From Pyrinomonadaceae bacterium (GTDB lineage Bacteria; Acidobacteriota; Blastocatellia; Pyrinomonadales; Pyrinomonadaceae): 64,000 nt of DNA. The stretch lies in NCBI GenBank assembly GCA_019186825.1, contig JABARP010000015.1:1367-65366 (forward strand). Direction: 5' to 3'. The notes beneath the pieces were generated by a model. That model searched no databases, was not told the DNA's origin, and worked only from the letters and a program-made list of their open reading frames with translations. Of the stretch, positions 8,271 to 17,090 are shown one piece after another. Every line of letters begins with the position of its first letter. Position 1 is the first letter of the stretch. A program made the translations under genes and the position numbers.

Positions 8271-9078
8271 ATTTCCTGCGTCTTGAAGCGAGGTTGCGAA
8301 CGGTCGCAAGGTCCGTTACGCCGTTGCTTCGCAACTGATCCAATAGGTTTACAAACACGTGGGCCGTTGCATACGCATCGGCGCCGGCCCGGTGATGGTT
8401 CGAGAGGTCGATCGAGTAGTGTTCGGCGACGGTCTTGAGCTTGTGATTCTCGATGTCCGGGAGCAGACGCCGCGAAAGAGCCACCGTGCACAGGCATTGA
8501 TTCGCAAGCCTGTATTCGGGGAAGACGAGGCCGATCTCGTGATTGATAAAGCGCATATCGAACGCCGAATTGTGCGCAACGAGTACGGCATCGCCGATGA
8601 ATTCGAGAAAATCATTCACGATGTCGGCAAAACGCGGTGCGTCTGCCACCATCTCATCGTTGATGCCCGTAAGTGCCGTGATGAAGGGCGGGATACTCGT
8701 CTCCGGGTTTACGAGCGTCTGAAACGTGTCCTTTACCTCAAAGCCTTTTACGCGAAACGCACCGATCTCGGTAATTCGATGCGGCTCTTTTGCTCCCGTA
8801 GTTTCAAGGTCGAAAACGACGAACTCGGTCTCGGCGATCTCGCCGTCGAGATGATCGTCCGCGACAAGAAAGACTGTGTCTTCGCGAAGTTCTAGGCGCG
8901 GGTCGCGTTCGATGAGGTCGCCGACGAGCAGTTTTGCCATCAAAGGGTCCGGCCGGCGGATCTTCATCACGAAATCGACGACGCTGACGGCCGATGCCCG
9001 GCCATTAAAGGAGCGCAGGAGCGAGATCGTCTCGTTTATTAGCAAAGAGTTGGAAATTAGGTTAGGATACCGTTTCAC
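8248..9078 (-). CDS. DnaQ/DEDDh-family 3'-5' exonuclease
   Basis: A 276-residue protein starting at GTG, with AAGGAG three bases ahead. The exonuclease fold occupies about residues 85-250: motif I VFDLETTG, motif [13 protein letters not shown], and motif [11 protein letters not shown] with the general-base His of the DEDDh type. Members include the proofreading subunit of DNA polymerase III and free-standing DNA exonucleases. The N-terminal 80 residues ([18 protein letters not shown]..., a winged-helix-like stretch) are not part of a polymerase, so this is a stand-alone enzyme. It shares an operon with queF and is divergent from pyrE. Confidence 0.88.
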   Translation of the reverse strand: MKRYPNLISNSLLINETISLLRSFNGRASAVSVVDFVMKIRRPDPLMAKLLVGDLIERDPRLELREDTVFLVADDHLDGEIAETEFVVFDLETTGAKEPHRITEIGAFRVKGFEVKDTFQTLVNPETSIPPFITALTGINDEMVADAPRFADIVNDFLEFIGDAVLVAHNSAFDMRFINHEIGLVFPEYRLANQCLCTVALSRRLLPDIENHKLKTVAEHYSIDLSNHHRAGADAYATAHVFVNLLDQLRSNGVTDLATVRNLASRRRKYARRKAA

Positions 9079-9130
9079 TTTCTCCTTGAGTTTAGCAAAC
9101 TTTTGGCAGCAGTTTAATTACCGAGAGCAT

Positions 9131-9712
9131 ATGGACGCCGAAAAACGAATTCTCGATATGTTTCGCGAACGAGGTGCTCTGCTCGAAGGGCATTTTGTGC
9201 TTTCGAGCGGCCGCCACAGCCGCGAATATCTGCAGTGTGCAAAGGCGCTTGAATTTCCCGCGGATGCGAATGCTCTTGGACGCGAGATCGCGCAGCTTTT
9301 CGTCGATCAGGATATCGAGACGGTCGCATCGCCCGCGATCGGCGGCCTTGTGATCGGTTATGCGGTCGCGTCCGCGATGAACGTTCGGTTCCTATGGACC
9401 GAAAGGCAGAACGGCGAAATGACGCTTCGACGCGGATTCGAGCTAAAGTCGAGGGAACGCATTCTCGTTGTGGAGGACGTGATCACGACGGGCGGTTCAA
9501 CGCGTGAGTGTATCGAGGAGCTGGAGCGGAACGGCGGGCAGGTCGTTGCCGCAGCCTCGATCATTGACCGCTCGAACGGAAAGGCAGACGTCGGCGTTCG
9601 AAGAAAGGCGCTCGTCGAAATGGACGTCGAAAGTTTCTCGGCGGAAGAATGCCCGATGTGCGCCGAAGGAATTCCTGCAATAAAACCCGGGAGCCGAACG
9701 ACGACTGCGTGA
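9131..9712 (+). CDS. pyrE: Orotate phosphoribosyltransferase
   Basis: The 193-residue enzyme makes orotidine 5'-monophosphate from orotate and PRPP in pyrimidine synthesis. The PRPP-binding motif is RILVVEDVITTGGS (about residues 112-125); the HFVLSSGRHSREYLQC segment near the N-terminus binds orotate. The ATG at 9131 gives the usual start (MDAEKRILDMFRERGAL); the frame is open much further upstream but that sequence is antisense to the divergent exonuclease gene. Its TGA overlaps the GTG of the next gene (GTGA). Confidence 0.95.
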   Translation: MDAEKRILDMFRERGALLEGHFVLSSGRHSREYLQCAKALEFPADANALGREIAQLFVDQDIETVASPAIGGLVIGYAVASAMNVRFLWTERQNGEMTLRRGFELKSRERILVVEDVITTGGSTRECIEELERNGGQVVAAASIIDRSNGKADVGVRRKALVEMDVESFSAEECPMCAEGIPAIKPGSRTTTA

Positions 9713-10563
9713 GAAAGGTTTGCTTCCTTTCGATGGATGATCTCACGGGCTACGTCTTTGACGACGAGTTAGCGATCGAGCCGTTGGAGAAACTCGGCAT
9801 TGCGGTCGAAACTCTTTCGTGGCGGCAAACTTCTCGTAAATGGAGCGAGTTCGACGCGGTCGTGATCCGCACGACGTGGGATTATCAACGTTTCCCGGTA
9901 GAGTTCTTGGGCGTTCTTGCGGAGATCGAGGCAGCGACGCGACTGTACAATCCGCTAAGCGTTGTTCGATGGAATTTCGATAAGATCTACTTGCGCGAGC
10001 TTGCGGAAAATGCCGTCAGAGTAGTTCCAACGCTTTTTGAGGCACAGTATTCTGCGGAGAATTTTGCGGCCTGGCAAGAGACGCTGAGCTCGCAGGAATT
10101 GATAATAAAACCGCGTGTGAGTGCGACGGCGGAGCACACATTCAGGCTTTGCGAATTTGACCCCGCAGTTTCCGAGAGCTTTGAGCATCGGCCGTTCCTT
10201 GTCCAGCCGTTTTTGGATACGATCGTCAATGAGGGCGAATATTCGCTCTTCTATTTCGATGGCGAATATAGCCACGCTATCTTGAAAGAGCCGAAGCAGC
10301 ACGATTTTCGCGTGCAGGAAGAACACGGCGGGATCCCGACGCCTGTCGAGGCGACGGATGCGATGAAGGATGCGGCGTCGCAGGCCCTTGCGGCCGTTAT
10401 CGAACCGCTGCTCTATGCCCGCGTCGATCTTGTGCGAGATGACCGAGGCGGCTTTCAGCTGATGGAACTTGAGCTGATCGAGCCTGCGCTATATTTCAGG
10501 ATGTGCGACCGTTCGCCGATGTTCTTTGCGGAAAAGCTCGATCTTCGAATGAGGTGTTCATAA
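9709..10563 (+). CDS. ATP-grasp family ligase of unknown substrate
   Basis: This 284-residue protein looks like an ATP-grasp enzyme of the glutathione-synthetase/cycloserine-ligase-like group. It has an N-terminal preATP-grasp region (VVIRTTWDYQR), a lysine in ELIIKPRVSATAEHTF, FLVQPFLDTIVNEGEYSL, and the metal-binding acidic segment ARVDLVRDDRGGFQLMELELIEPALYF (Glu and Glu/Pro near the end). These enzymes join a carboxylate to an amine or thiol through an acyl phosphate. The GTG start overlaps the pyrE stop by 4 bp, so it is translated with pyrE. Similar proteins are often annotated only as hypothetical; the substrate cannot be inferred. Confidence 0.8.
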   Translation: MRKVCFLSMDDLTGYVFDDELAIEPLEKLGIAVETLSWRQTSRKWSEFDAVVIRTTWDYQRFPVEFLGVLAEIEAATRLYNPLSVVRWNFDKIYLRELAENAVRVVPTLFEAQYSAENFAAWQETLSSQELIIKPRVSATAEHTFRLCEFDPAVSESFEHRPFLVQPFLDTIVNEGEYSLFYFDGEYSHAILKEPKQHDFRVQEEHGGIPTPVEATDAMKDAASQALAAVIEPLLYARVDLVRDDRGGFQLMELELIEPALYFRMCDRSPMFFAEKLDLRMRCS

Positions 10564-10600
10564 GAATGGCGATTCTTGTGCGTTAAGGTGTTTGTTGTCG

Positions 10601-11353
10601 ATGAATTATAAGCTTCTGATCCAATACGACGGCACGGATTTCCACGGTTGGCAGGTGCAGGAGAACGCCCGCACGATCCAGGGCGAGCTTGAGCGCGTTT
10701 GCCGAATGATCGAGGACGCCGATGTAAAGGTTATTGGTTCGGGCCGGACAGATGCGGGAGTTCACGCCGAGGGCCAGGTCGCGAACGTCGTGATGAACAA
10801 ACCATTCACGCCCGATAGTTTGCGTGCGGCGATCAACGGCAACCTCTGGCGTGACATCCGCGTGATGTCGGTTGAAAAGGCTGCGGACGACTTTCATGCG
10901 CGTTTTTCGGCGAAGCAAAAGACCTACGTGTACCGCATCGTGAACGCACCTGTGATGTCGCCGGTTTGGCGGCGTTTTGCTCACCACGAGGCAAAGCCGC
11001 TCGCGCTCGAACAGATGGTCGCGGCTGGAAGATTGTTCCTTGGCGAGCACGACTGGTCGGCGTTCGCTTCGGCGAACACGGAATCCGAAAACAAAGTGCG
11101 GCGGGTTACGGATGTAAGCCTTCGCTCTGTTTGGGACGCTCGGGCACGAGCCTCGCTCATCGAATTTCGCATCACCGCGACAGGCTTCCTGCGGTATATG
11201 GTGCGGTCCATAGTCGGTACGCTGCTTGATGTCGGACACGGCACAAAGAACGGTGATACAATTCAGACGGCGATCGTAACGGGAAATCGGACATTGTGCG
11301 GGCGCACGGCACCCGCGCAAGGGCTAACGCTCGAAAGCGTCGAATACGACTGA
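10601..11353 (+). CDS. truA: tRNA pseudouridine(38-40) synthase TruA
   Basis: The 250-residue enzyme converts uridines 38-40 of the anticodon stem-loop to pseudouridine. The catalytic Asp51 lies in GSGRTDAGVHAEGQ. YDGTDFHGWQ near the N-terminus, FHARFSAKQKTYVYRI and the C-terminal FLRYMVRSIVGTLLDVG are family hallmarks. The ATG at 10601 is preferred over a TTG three codons earlier because TAAGGTG lies about 10 bp ahead of it and the protein then begins in the canonical way. It belongs to the plus-strand cluster pyrE to cdsA. Confidence 0.96.
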   Translation: MNYKLLIQYDGTDFHGWQVQENARTIQGELERVCRMIEDADVKVIGSGRTDAGVHAEGQVANVVMNKPFTPDSLRAAINGNLWRDIRVMSVEKAADDFHARFSAKQKTYVYRIVNAPVMSPVWRRFAHHEAKPLALEQMVAAGRLFLGEHDWSAFASANTESENKVRRVTDVSLRSVWDARARASLIEFRITATGFLRYMVRSIVGTLLDVGHGTKNGDTIQTAIVTGNRTLCGRTAPAQGLTLESVEYD

Positions 11354-11361
11354 TCCTCTCG

Positions 11362-11658
11362 ATGCATATCTATCACATCGTTGAAAGAGAGGTTTGGGAG
11401 AACCTTAAGAGTGAGCTTTACAGCCCGCCGGGCCTCGAGCGTGAAGGTTTTATTCATTGCAGTTTTGCGGAACAGCTCACGGGTGTGATCGGGCGATATT
11501 ATGCGAAAGGCGCCGAACTTGTCGTGCTGGAAATAGATCCGCAATGCCTGATGTCACGCGTCGTGAATGAACCATCGACGAACGAAGAGATCTATCCGCA
11601 TATCTACGGACAAATAAATCTCGCGGCGGTAGTTGCCGTCGAATATCGGAAAGCATGA
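11362..11658 (+). CDS. DUF952 family protein
   Basis: The 98-residue protein begins MHIYHIVEREVWE and contains REGFIHCSFAEQ and EEIYPHIYGQIN, the pattern of DUF952, a small family of unknown biochemical role with an ADP-ribosyltransferase-like fold. It starts 8 bp after truA, and its TGA overlaps the ATG of uppS (ATGA), so it is co-translated with both. No function can be deduced. Confidence 0.85.
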   Translation: MHIYHIVEREVWENLKSELYSPPGLEREGFIHCSFAEQLTGVIGRYYAKGAELVVLEIDPQCLMSRVVNEPSTNEEIYPHIYGQINLAAVVAVEYRKA

Positions 11659-12416
11659 TCGAAGCTTTTGACGGCATCGTCAAACGAAATTCCACTGAGG
11701 CGAAACTGCTCGCTGAGATCGATATCGAGCGCATGCCGCGGCACATCGCGGTGATAATGGACGGCAATGGCCGCTGGGCAAAGCTGCGAGGTAAACCGAG
11801 GATCTTTGGCCATCGCGAAGGTGCAGAATCCGTGCGTGCGATCCTCGACACTTCAGCGCGTCTCGGCATCGAGGCCCTGACGCTTTATGCCTTTTCGACC
11901 GAGAATTGGAAACGGCCGAAGGCAGAGGTTTCGGCGCTGATGTCGATGTTAAAGCGCGTGCTCAAGCGTGAGCTCCGCGAGGTGCACGGTAACAATATTC
12001 GCTTTCGCACGATCGGTGACGTTACGGCGTTGAGCGACGATGTTCGAGAGCAGCTTGCCGCTGCGGAAAAGCTTACTGCCAATAATACCGGCACCGTAAT
12101 GAATGTCGCGTTGAACTACGGCTCAAGGGCAGAGATTGTGCGTGCGGCGAGGCTCGCAGCAAAGAGCGGCGAGATAACGGAAGAGAGCATTGAGGCGAAT
12201 CTTTACACGAGCGGAATGCCGGAGGTGGACCTTTTGATCCGGACGAGCGGAGAATTTCGCATCTCGAATTTTCTTTTGTGGCAGATCGCCTATAGCGAGA
12301 TCTATGTAACGCCGACGTTGTTCCCGGATTTTCGGCGGCGAGAGCTTTTCGAGGCGATCATTGATTTTCAGAAACGCGACAGGCGATATGGCGGTGTGAG
12401 CGCATCGTCGAAGTAA
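11655..12416 (+). CDS. uppS: Isoprenyl transferase (undecaprenyl diphosphate synthase)
   Basis: The 253-residue cis-prenyltransferase condenses isopentenyl diphosphate onto farnesyl diphosphate to make the C55 lipid carrier used in peptidoglycan and polysaccharide export. The signature HIAVIMDGNGRWAK holds catalytic Asp36; GHREGAESVRAI, LTLYAFSTENW and the C-terminal VDLLIRTSGEFRISNFLLWQ complete the active site (split here by natural spacing). About 25 extra N-terminal residues precede the core. The start overlaps the DUF952 stop, and cdsA follows after 5 bp, a common uppS-cdsA pairing. Confidence 0.96.
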   Translation: MIEAFDGIVKRNSTEAKLLAEIDIERMPRHIAVIMDGNGRWAKLRGKPRIFGHREGAESVRAILDTSARLGIEALTLYAFSTENWKRPKAEVSALMSMLKRVLKRELREVHGNNIRFRTIGDVTALSDDVREQLAAAEKLTANNTGTVMNVALNYGSRAEIVRAARLAAKSGEITEESIEANLYTSGMPEVDLLIRTSGEFRISNFLLWQIAYSEIYVTPTLFPDFRRRELFEAIIDFQKRDRRYGGVSASSK

Positions 12417-12421
12417 AGAAT

Positions 12422-13258
12422 ATGAAGACGCGCCTTTTGACAGCGGCGATCGCGATCCCGATCCTCATTGCGGCCATTATCCTGCCGATCTGGTTTCCGT
12501 GGGCAGTTTGGCTGTTCGTTGCCATCGCGGTTTTCGGGCTCGGAGCGGGATTGTTCGAATTCTTTTTGTTGACGAAAAAGCTTGAACTAAAGGCCGACGC
12601 CGGCATCGCGTATCTCGGAGCAGCGGCCCTCACGGTCTCGTTCATTTTTGATGCGCCGTCGAAAGCTCCGGACCTGCTCATCTGCGTGATCGTGGCGTTC
12701 GTCATGGCTGTTTTCATCTCGCAGGCGTTCCGATTTCAAAAGGATTTTACGAAGCTCCTTGCGGGGCTAGGTGTGACGATCGCGGGCGTTGTTTATCTTG
12801 CGTTGATAGGCGGTTTTTTGATCGCTGTCCGGATGGGATTTGACGGCGTCCTTTCTTCGAAGCTGCTTATATTCTTCTTTGCCGTGGTTTTTGGTTCGGA
12901 TGCCGGAGCGTATTTTGCCGGTCGAGCGCTCGGCAAGCACAAGCTGGCTCCCGCGATATCGCCCGGCAAGACCGTCGAAGGCCTGATCGGCGGGATACTT
13001 GCCGCGGCTGGCTTTGCTGCACTCACGATCTGGCTTTGGTTTCACGAACTCGCCTTCCTGCCCGGGATCGCCGTCGCGGTCGTAATAGCCGTCCTCGGTG
13101 TGCTCGGCGACCTCGCCGAAAGTGCGATAAAACGAGGCTCCGGGGCGAAAGACGCTGCCTCGATCCTGCCGGGCCACGGCGGTTTTCTCGACCGTTTGGA
13201 TAGTTTGCTCTTCGGTGCGCCCGTGCTGTATTATTTTGCTAGGTATTATTTCGGATGA
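12422..13258 (+). CDS. cdsA: Phosphatidate cytidylyltransferase
   Basis: This 278-residue integral membrane enzyme makes CDP-diacylglycerol from phosphatidic acid and CTP, the branch point of phospholipid synthesis. Several hydrophobic helices are visible (for example residues 5-40, 60-80, 100-135, 205-230). The family signature is intact near the C-terminus: SAIKRGSGAKDAAS followed by ILPGHGGFLDRLDSL. It ends the pyrE-truA-uppS-cdsA cluster and is followed by a hairpin terminator. Confidence 0.96.
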   Translation: MKTRLLTAAIAIPILIAAIILPIWFPWAVWLFVAIAVFGLGAGLFEFFLLTKKLELKADAGIAYLGAAALTVSFIFDAPSKAPDLLICVIVAFVMAVFISQAFRFQKDFTKLLAGLGVTIAGVVYLALIGGFLIAVRMGFDGVLSSKLLIFFFAVVFGSDAGAYFAGRALGKHKLAPAISPGKTVEGLIGGILAAAGFAALTIWLWFHELAFLPGIAVAVVIAVLGVLGDLAESAIKRGSGAKDAASILPGHGGFLDRLDSLLFGAPVLYYFARYYFG

Positions 13259-13322
13259 CAGCCGTTCGGTTCAATGACAATAATACGTAAGGCCCGATGC
13301 GCTGAACTTACAATCGCGTCGC

Positions 13323-13359
13323 GGCCCTTCGTTGTCATAAACTCGAAGGGCCTTTTTAT
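13323..13359 (+). terminator. Rho-independent terminator after cdsA
   Basis: A 9-bp perfect stem, GGCCCTTCG / CGAAGGGCC, with a 12-nt loop is followed by TTTTTATT. It lies 64 bp after the cdsA stop and points the same way, so it probably ends the pyrE-cdsA cluster. Confidence 0.85.
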
Positions 13360-13420
13360 TGGATGAATGCCCGAGCGAACCGTGTGTCTTGATCGCGTAT
13401 AGGGCAAATTTTGATAACGC

Positions 13421-13449
13421 TTTTTAGTTTGAGAGCGTGCAAATATACT
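13421..13449 (+). promoter_or_regulatory. Candidate promoter for aspS
   Basis: TATACT at 13444-13449 is a good -10 element. TTTTTA at 13421-13426 is a poor -35 at 17 bp. The predicted start of transcription is about 25 bp before the aspS ATG. The call rests mainly on the -10 hexamer and on the terminator upstream. Confidence 0.4.
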
Positions 13450-13480
13450 TATTAGCGGTCTTTTGCGGGCAATATTTTTT

Positions 13481-15283
13481 ATGCTGGATAATCTTGGAAG
13501 TTTGGAACGGACGCATACGTGCGGGGAATTGCGAAAGGAACACGTCGGAAGCGATGTTGTCTTGATGGGTTGGGTCGCGAAGAAGCGTGATTTCGGGCCG
13601 CTGACGTTCATCGACCTTCGCGACCGCGAAGGCGTTACGCAGGTTGTCCTTAACGAGGAGACCTCTGCTGAGGCTCACGCAAAGGCGAAAGACATTCGCG
13701 CGGAATTCGTACTCGGGATAAAGGGGAAGGTCGTCGAGCGCGAAGGCACACACAACGCAAAGCTTGCGACGGGCGATATCGAGGTCCACGCGAGCGAATT
13801 ACTCATCTTCAACGATTCAAAGGTTCCACCGTTCGAACTTGAAAAGGCCGGTTCGCAGAATCTCGCGTCCGAAGATCTGCGTCTAAAGTATCGTTACCTC
13901 GACCTCCGGCGGCCGCAGCTTCAGAACAATATCCGTATGCGTGCGAAGGCCGTAGCGGCGATCCGGCAATATTTTGACGGCCGCGGTTTCATCGAGATCG
14001 AGACGCCGATCCTGCTCAAATCGACGCCGGAAGGCGCGCGAGATTTTATCGTCCCTTCGCGGATCCACACAGGGAAGTTTTTCGCATTGCCGCAATCACC
14101 GCAGATCTTGAAACAGATAACGATGATCGCGGGCTTCGATAAATATTTTCAGATCGCGAGATGCTTCCGTGATGAGGATCTGCGTGCCGACAGACAGCCG
14201 GAGTTCACCCAGCTCGACATGGAAATGTCTTTCGTGAACCGTGAACAGGTCTATCACGAGATGGAAGGTATGTTCAATCACGTCATGCGGCTCATCGATG
14301 TCGAGTTTCCCGCCGAATGGCCGCGGATGACGCACGCTGAGGCGATGCGCCGGTACGGTTCGGACAAACCCGATCTACGTTTCGAGATGGAACTGCAGGA
14401 TCTCTCAACTGCCTTAAAGGACACGGATTTTGCACCATTCCGAGAGACGCTCGATAAAGGCGGTGAGGTGAAATGCATCGTTGTAAAGGGCCGTGCGGAC
14501 TATTCGCGAAAGCAGACAGATGAGCTTCAGGAATACGTAAAACGCTACGGTGCGGGAGCGCTTGCCTGGATAAAGGTCGGAGATGAGACGACATCGTCAC
14601 TCCTAAAAGTGCTCGGCCAGGCGAAGATCGACGAGCTCGTTTCGGCCGCAGGTGCGGAAAAAGGCGATGCGGTTCTCATCGTGGCGGGTCGAAAGTCGGT
14701 CGTCGCGGCATCGCTCGGAGCTCTACGGCTGGAAGTTGCAAGGCGCGAGGATCTGATCGACCGAGCGGCCTACAAGCCGCTGATCGTGACCGAGTTCCCG
14801 ATGTTTGAGCACGATGAGGAGAGCGACACATACGTTGCGGCCCACCATCCATTCACATCGCCGATGGACGAGGATATAGAGTTGTTCAAAACGGCGGTGA
14901 ATGACCCGTCGCAGCATCATCTGCTCGGGCAAGTGCGTGCGAAGGCGTATGATGCGGTCATCAACGGCTACGAGTGTGCGGGCGGCTCGATCCGTATCCA
15001 TCAGAAGGAAATTCAAGATCTGAACTTCAAGGCTCTTGGGATGACCGTGGAGAAGGCTCGCGAGCGGTTCGGGTTCTTCCTTGACGCGCTCGAATTCGGC
15101 ACGCCGCCGCACGGAGGCTTTGCCGCCGGCATCGAACGAACTTGTATGATCCTTTGCGGCACCGAGAACATACGCGATGTTATGGCGTTCCCAAAAACCG
15201 CGTCGGCACAGGATCTGATGATGGATTCACCAGGCGAGGTGGACGAGTCGCAGTTGGATGAGCTCGGCATTAGCGTGGAATGA
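13481..15283 (+). CDS. aspS: Aspartyl-tRNA synthetase
   Basis: The 600-residue class II synthetase charges tRNA-Asp. The order is an N-terminal OB-fold anticodon domain (GWVAKKRDFGPLTFIDLRDR), the catalytic core with motif 2 (FRDEDLRADRQPEFTQLDM), the bacterial GAD insertion (about residues 290-420), and motif 3 (GFAAGIERTCMIL). The length is typical for bacterial AspRS. An upstream in-frame TTG would add six residues; the ATG at 13481 gives the usual beginning. Whether it is discriminating or also charges tRNA-Asn was not determined. It stands as a single gene behind its own candidate promoter. Confidence 0.97.
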   Translation: MLDNLGSLERTHTCGELRKEHVGSDVVLMGWVAKKRDFGPLTFIDLRDREGVTQVVLNEETSAEAHAKAKDIRAEFVLGIKGKVVEREGTHNAKLATGDIEVHASELLIFNDSKVPPFELEKAGSQNLASEDLRLKYRYLDLRRPQLQNNIRMRAKAVAAIRQYFDGRGFIEIETPILLKSTPEGARDFIVPSRIHTGKFFALPQSPQILKQITMIAGFDKYFQIARCFRDEDLRADRQPEFTQLDMEMSFVNREQVYHEMEGMFNHVMRLIDVEFPAEWPRMTHAEAMRRYGSDKPDLRFEMELQDLSTALKDTDFAPFRETLDKGGEVKCIVVKGRADYSRKQTDELQEYVKRYGAGALAWIKVGDETTSSLLKVLGQAKIDELVSAAGAEKGDAVLIVAGRKSVVAASLGALRLEVARREDLIDRAAYKPLIVTEFPMFEHDEESDTYVAAHHPFTSPMDEDIELFKTAVNDPSQHHLLGQVRAKAYDAVINGYECAGGSIRIHQKEIQDLNFKALGMTVEKARERFGFFLDALEFGTPPHGGFAAGIERTCMILCGTENIRDVMAFPKTASAQDLMMDSPGEVDESQLDELGISVE

Positions 15284-15350
15284 AGCTCGCGCATTGCGGC
15301 TATTGGAATTTTCGAACCATTTCGGCCAAAATTTCGTTTAGAGTTTTGTA

Positions 15351-15980
15351 ATGCCGTCAAAATACGACACAAACCCACTTGATCCGGACTTTCCCGAAAA
15401 GGCGAAGGCTGCAGCGGCCGCACAAGAGCCGCAAGCGCCGGGCGGCGAGACGCGGCCGTTCGCCGGAGGGGAAAATTACGAGCAGGAGACGCGTGAATTC
15501 AGTGCGCGGGATTTTGGTGCGTATCAATCACCGCAGGGAGCCTACGCACCTGCGTATTACGCATCGACTGTACCGCCGGCTGTCGTCGAGGACACGCGAA
15601 AGCGACGCGTGGACAAGGTCGGGCTGCCGGAGAATATCGTTACGGCGGTGCCGTATATCCCGTGGTATTTTGGCCTTGTGGCCGGGATCATTTTGCTGAT
15701 CTTGCTGCCGAAGAGCGAGGCGAAGTCCCGATTTCACGCGGCTCAGGGCGTGGCGGCGCACCTCGGCATCCTCTTTGTATCATTCCTTCTCGGCATTGTC
15801 GGTTCGGTCGCGAGTATGGCCCGCCCGGCGAACGGCATCTTTATGCTCGTTACGACGATAATGCTGCTTGTTTTCGTGTTCAAAGCATGGCGTGGACGCC
15901 CGATCCATATAGAGTTTATCGAGGGCTTGACCGATTGGTTCGACGACAAGGTTACGCCGGATCTCTTCAACAAAAAATAA
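15351..15980 (+). CDS. DUF4870-type membrane protein
   Basis: This 209-residue protein has a disordered, Ala/Pro/Glu-rich N-terminal cytoplasmic tail (about 1-90) followed by a membrane domain: AVPYIPWYFGLVAGIILLIL, LGILFVSFLLGIVGSV and FMLVTTIMLLVFVFKAW. The KSRFHAAQGVAAHL segment between helices 1 and 2 is the hallmark of DUF4870/Tic20-like small membrane proteins, whose role is unknown. Its TAA overlaps the ATG of the thioesterase gene (TAATG), so the two are probably co-translated. Confidence 0.8.
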   Translation: MPSKYDTNPLDPDFPEKAKAAAAAQEPQAPGGETRPFAGGENYEQETREFSARDFGAYQSPQGAYAPAYYASTVPPAVVEDTRKRRVDKVGLPENIVTAVPYIPWYFGLVAGIILLILLPKSEAKSRFHAAQGVAAHLGILFVSFLLGIVGSVASMARPANGIFMLVTTIMLLVFVFKAWRGRPIHIEFIEGLTDWFDDKVTPDLFNKK

Positions 15981-16444
15981 TGTCCGATCTCTCAGTACAA
16001 CAGGAATATTCACCGAAAAGCATCTGTTTCGGCTGCGGCCCCGCGAATGAAAAAGGCTTGCGGATCAACAGCTTTCCAGACGGCGACGAACTCGTGATGG
16101 AGTTTCACGCCAAGCCCGAACATCAGGCCTTTCCCGGAATGCTGAACGGCGGCATCATCGGTACTTTGCTCGATTGCCACTCGAATTGGACCGCGGCGTA
16201 TTTTATGATGAAGCGCGACGGGAAGAGCCAGCCGGATTGCACCGTTACGGCTGATTTTCACGTAAAGCTGCTCAGACCCACGCCATTTGATGCGACGATA
16301 TATTTGCGCGCGCGAATTGTTGAATCAAAAGAAGATCGAGCGACCGTCGAAGCTGAATTGACCGCGAACGGTAAGGTTTGCGCGACCTGCCGCGGGACAT
16401 TTGTAGCCGTCAAAGAAGGCCATCCCGCATATCACCGTTGGTAG
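15980..16444 (+). CDS. PaaI-type hotdog thioesterase
   Basis: A 154-residue single-domain hotdog protein. It opens with a CFGCGPANEKGLRI segment, then the central helix HQAFPGMLNGGIIGTLLDCH carrying the catalytic-region Asp, followed by TVTADFHVKLLRPTPFD. This pattern fits PaaI/YiiD-like acyl-CoA thioesterases that act on small or medium acyl-CoAs; the real substrate is unknown. The ATG at 15980 overlaps the previous stop. The protein is convergent with the RNase D-like gene. Confidence 0.85.
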   Translation: MSDLSVQQEYSPKSICFGCGPANEKGLRINSFPDGDELVMEFHAKPEHQAFPGMLNGGIIGTLLDCHSNWTAAYFMMKRDGKSQPDCTVTADFHVKLLRPTPFDATIYLRARIVESKEDRATVEAELTANGKVCATCRGTFVAVKEGHPAYHRW

Positions 16445-16475
16445 TTCCCAAAGCGATCGAGAAAGACAAGATACG

Positions 16476-17060
16476 TTAGGACGCGTGTAGTTTTTCGATC
16501 GCTGCGTCATATTCTGACCGTAGCCCAAGCCTTTCCAGCCATGCCGTCTGCTCCTGCATCAGCCGCGGGAGGTGCAGCACGTCCGAGAGAGCGTAATCGA
16601 CGAGTTCGCGGGTCCAGACGCCGTCCCAACGCGAATTGAACTTTTTCCGCTGAGACTTGTCCAAATCGACGGCAAAATACCGGTAGAGCGTGTCGGCGAG
16701 CGATGCTGATTGGTGTGCGCCGCGCGTCAAGACCTTCTCGGCGATCATCGTGTCGAAGATATTTGCGGTCGCTACGCCCACAGCATTCAAAAAATCGAGG
16801 TCGAATTTCGCATTGTGGAAGATCTTCGTTATCTGAGGATCGGCAAGGAGCGTGGCAAACGGGCCGAGCTCGACGCCTTCGCTGAGCGGCACGAGCACCG
16901 AAATCTCGCCGTCAGAGAACTGGATGGAAAAAAGCTTTCCGGTACGCGAACTTAGGCCGGACGTCTCCGTATCGCAGCCGAGAGATCCGGCTGCGGAGAG
17001 GCGCGCGACCGCGGCTTCGATCTCGGAGTGCGTTCGCGGGATTAGTATTTCCATCCGCAT
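16476..17060 (-). CDS. RNase D-like 3'-5' exonuclease
   Basis: The 194-residue protein is a compact DEDD exonuclease: motif I GCDTETSG (Asp30, Glu32), motif II IFHNAKFDLDFL, and motif III VDYALSDVLHLPRL with a Tyr (DEDDy type). This matches the catalytic domain of RNase D, which trims tRNA 3' ends, but the HRDC domains of full RNase D are absent, so the target may be RNA or DNA. An open frame extends to 17210 but overlaps the divergent gene; ATG 17060 (or 17054) gives the natural start. It is divergent from the YceH-type gene with only 30 bp between. Confidence 0.85.
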   Translation of the reverse strand: MRMEILIPRTHSEIEAAVARLSAAGSLGCDTETSGLSSRTGKLFSIQFSDGEISVLVPLSEGVELGPFATLLADPQITKIFHNAKFDLDFLNAVGVATANIFDTMIAEKVLTRGAHQSASLADTLYRYFAVDLDKSQRKKFNSRWDGVWTRELVDYALSDVLHLPRLMQEQTAWLERLGLRSEYDAAIEKLHAS

Positions 17061-17090
17061 AGATTGTAAATTAGGAACTGCTAAAGTTAC

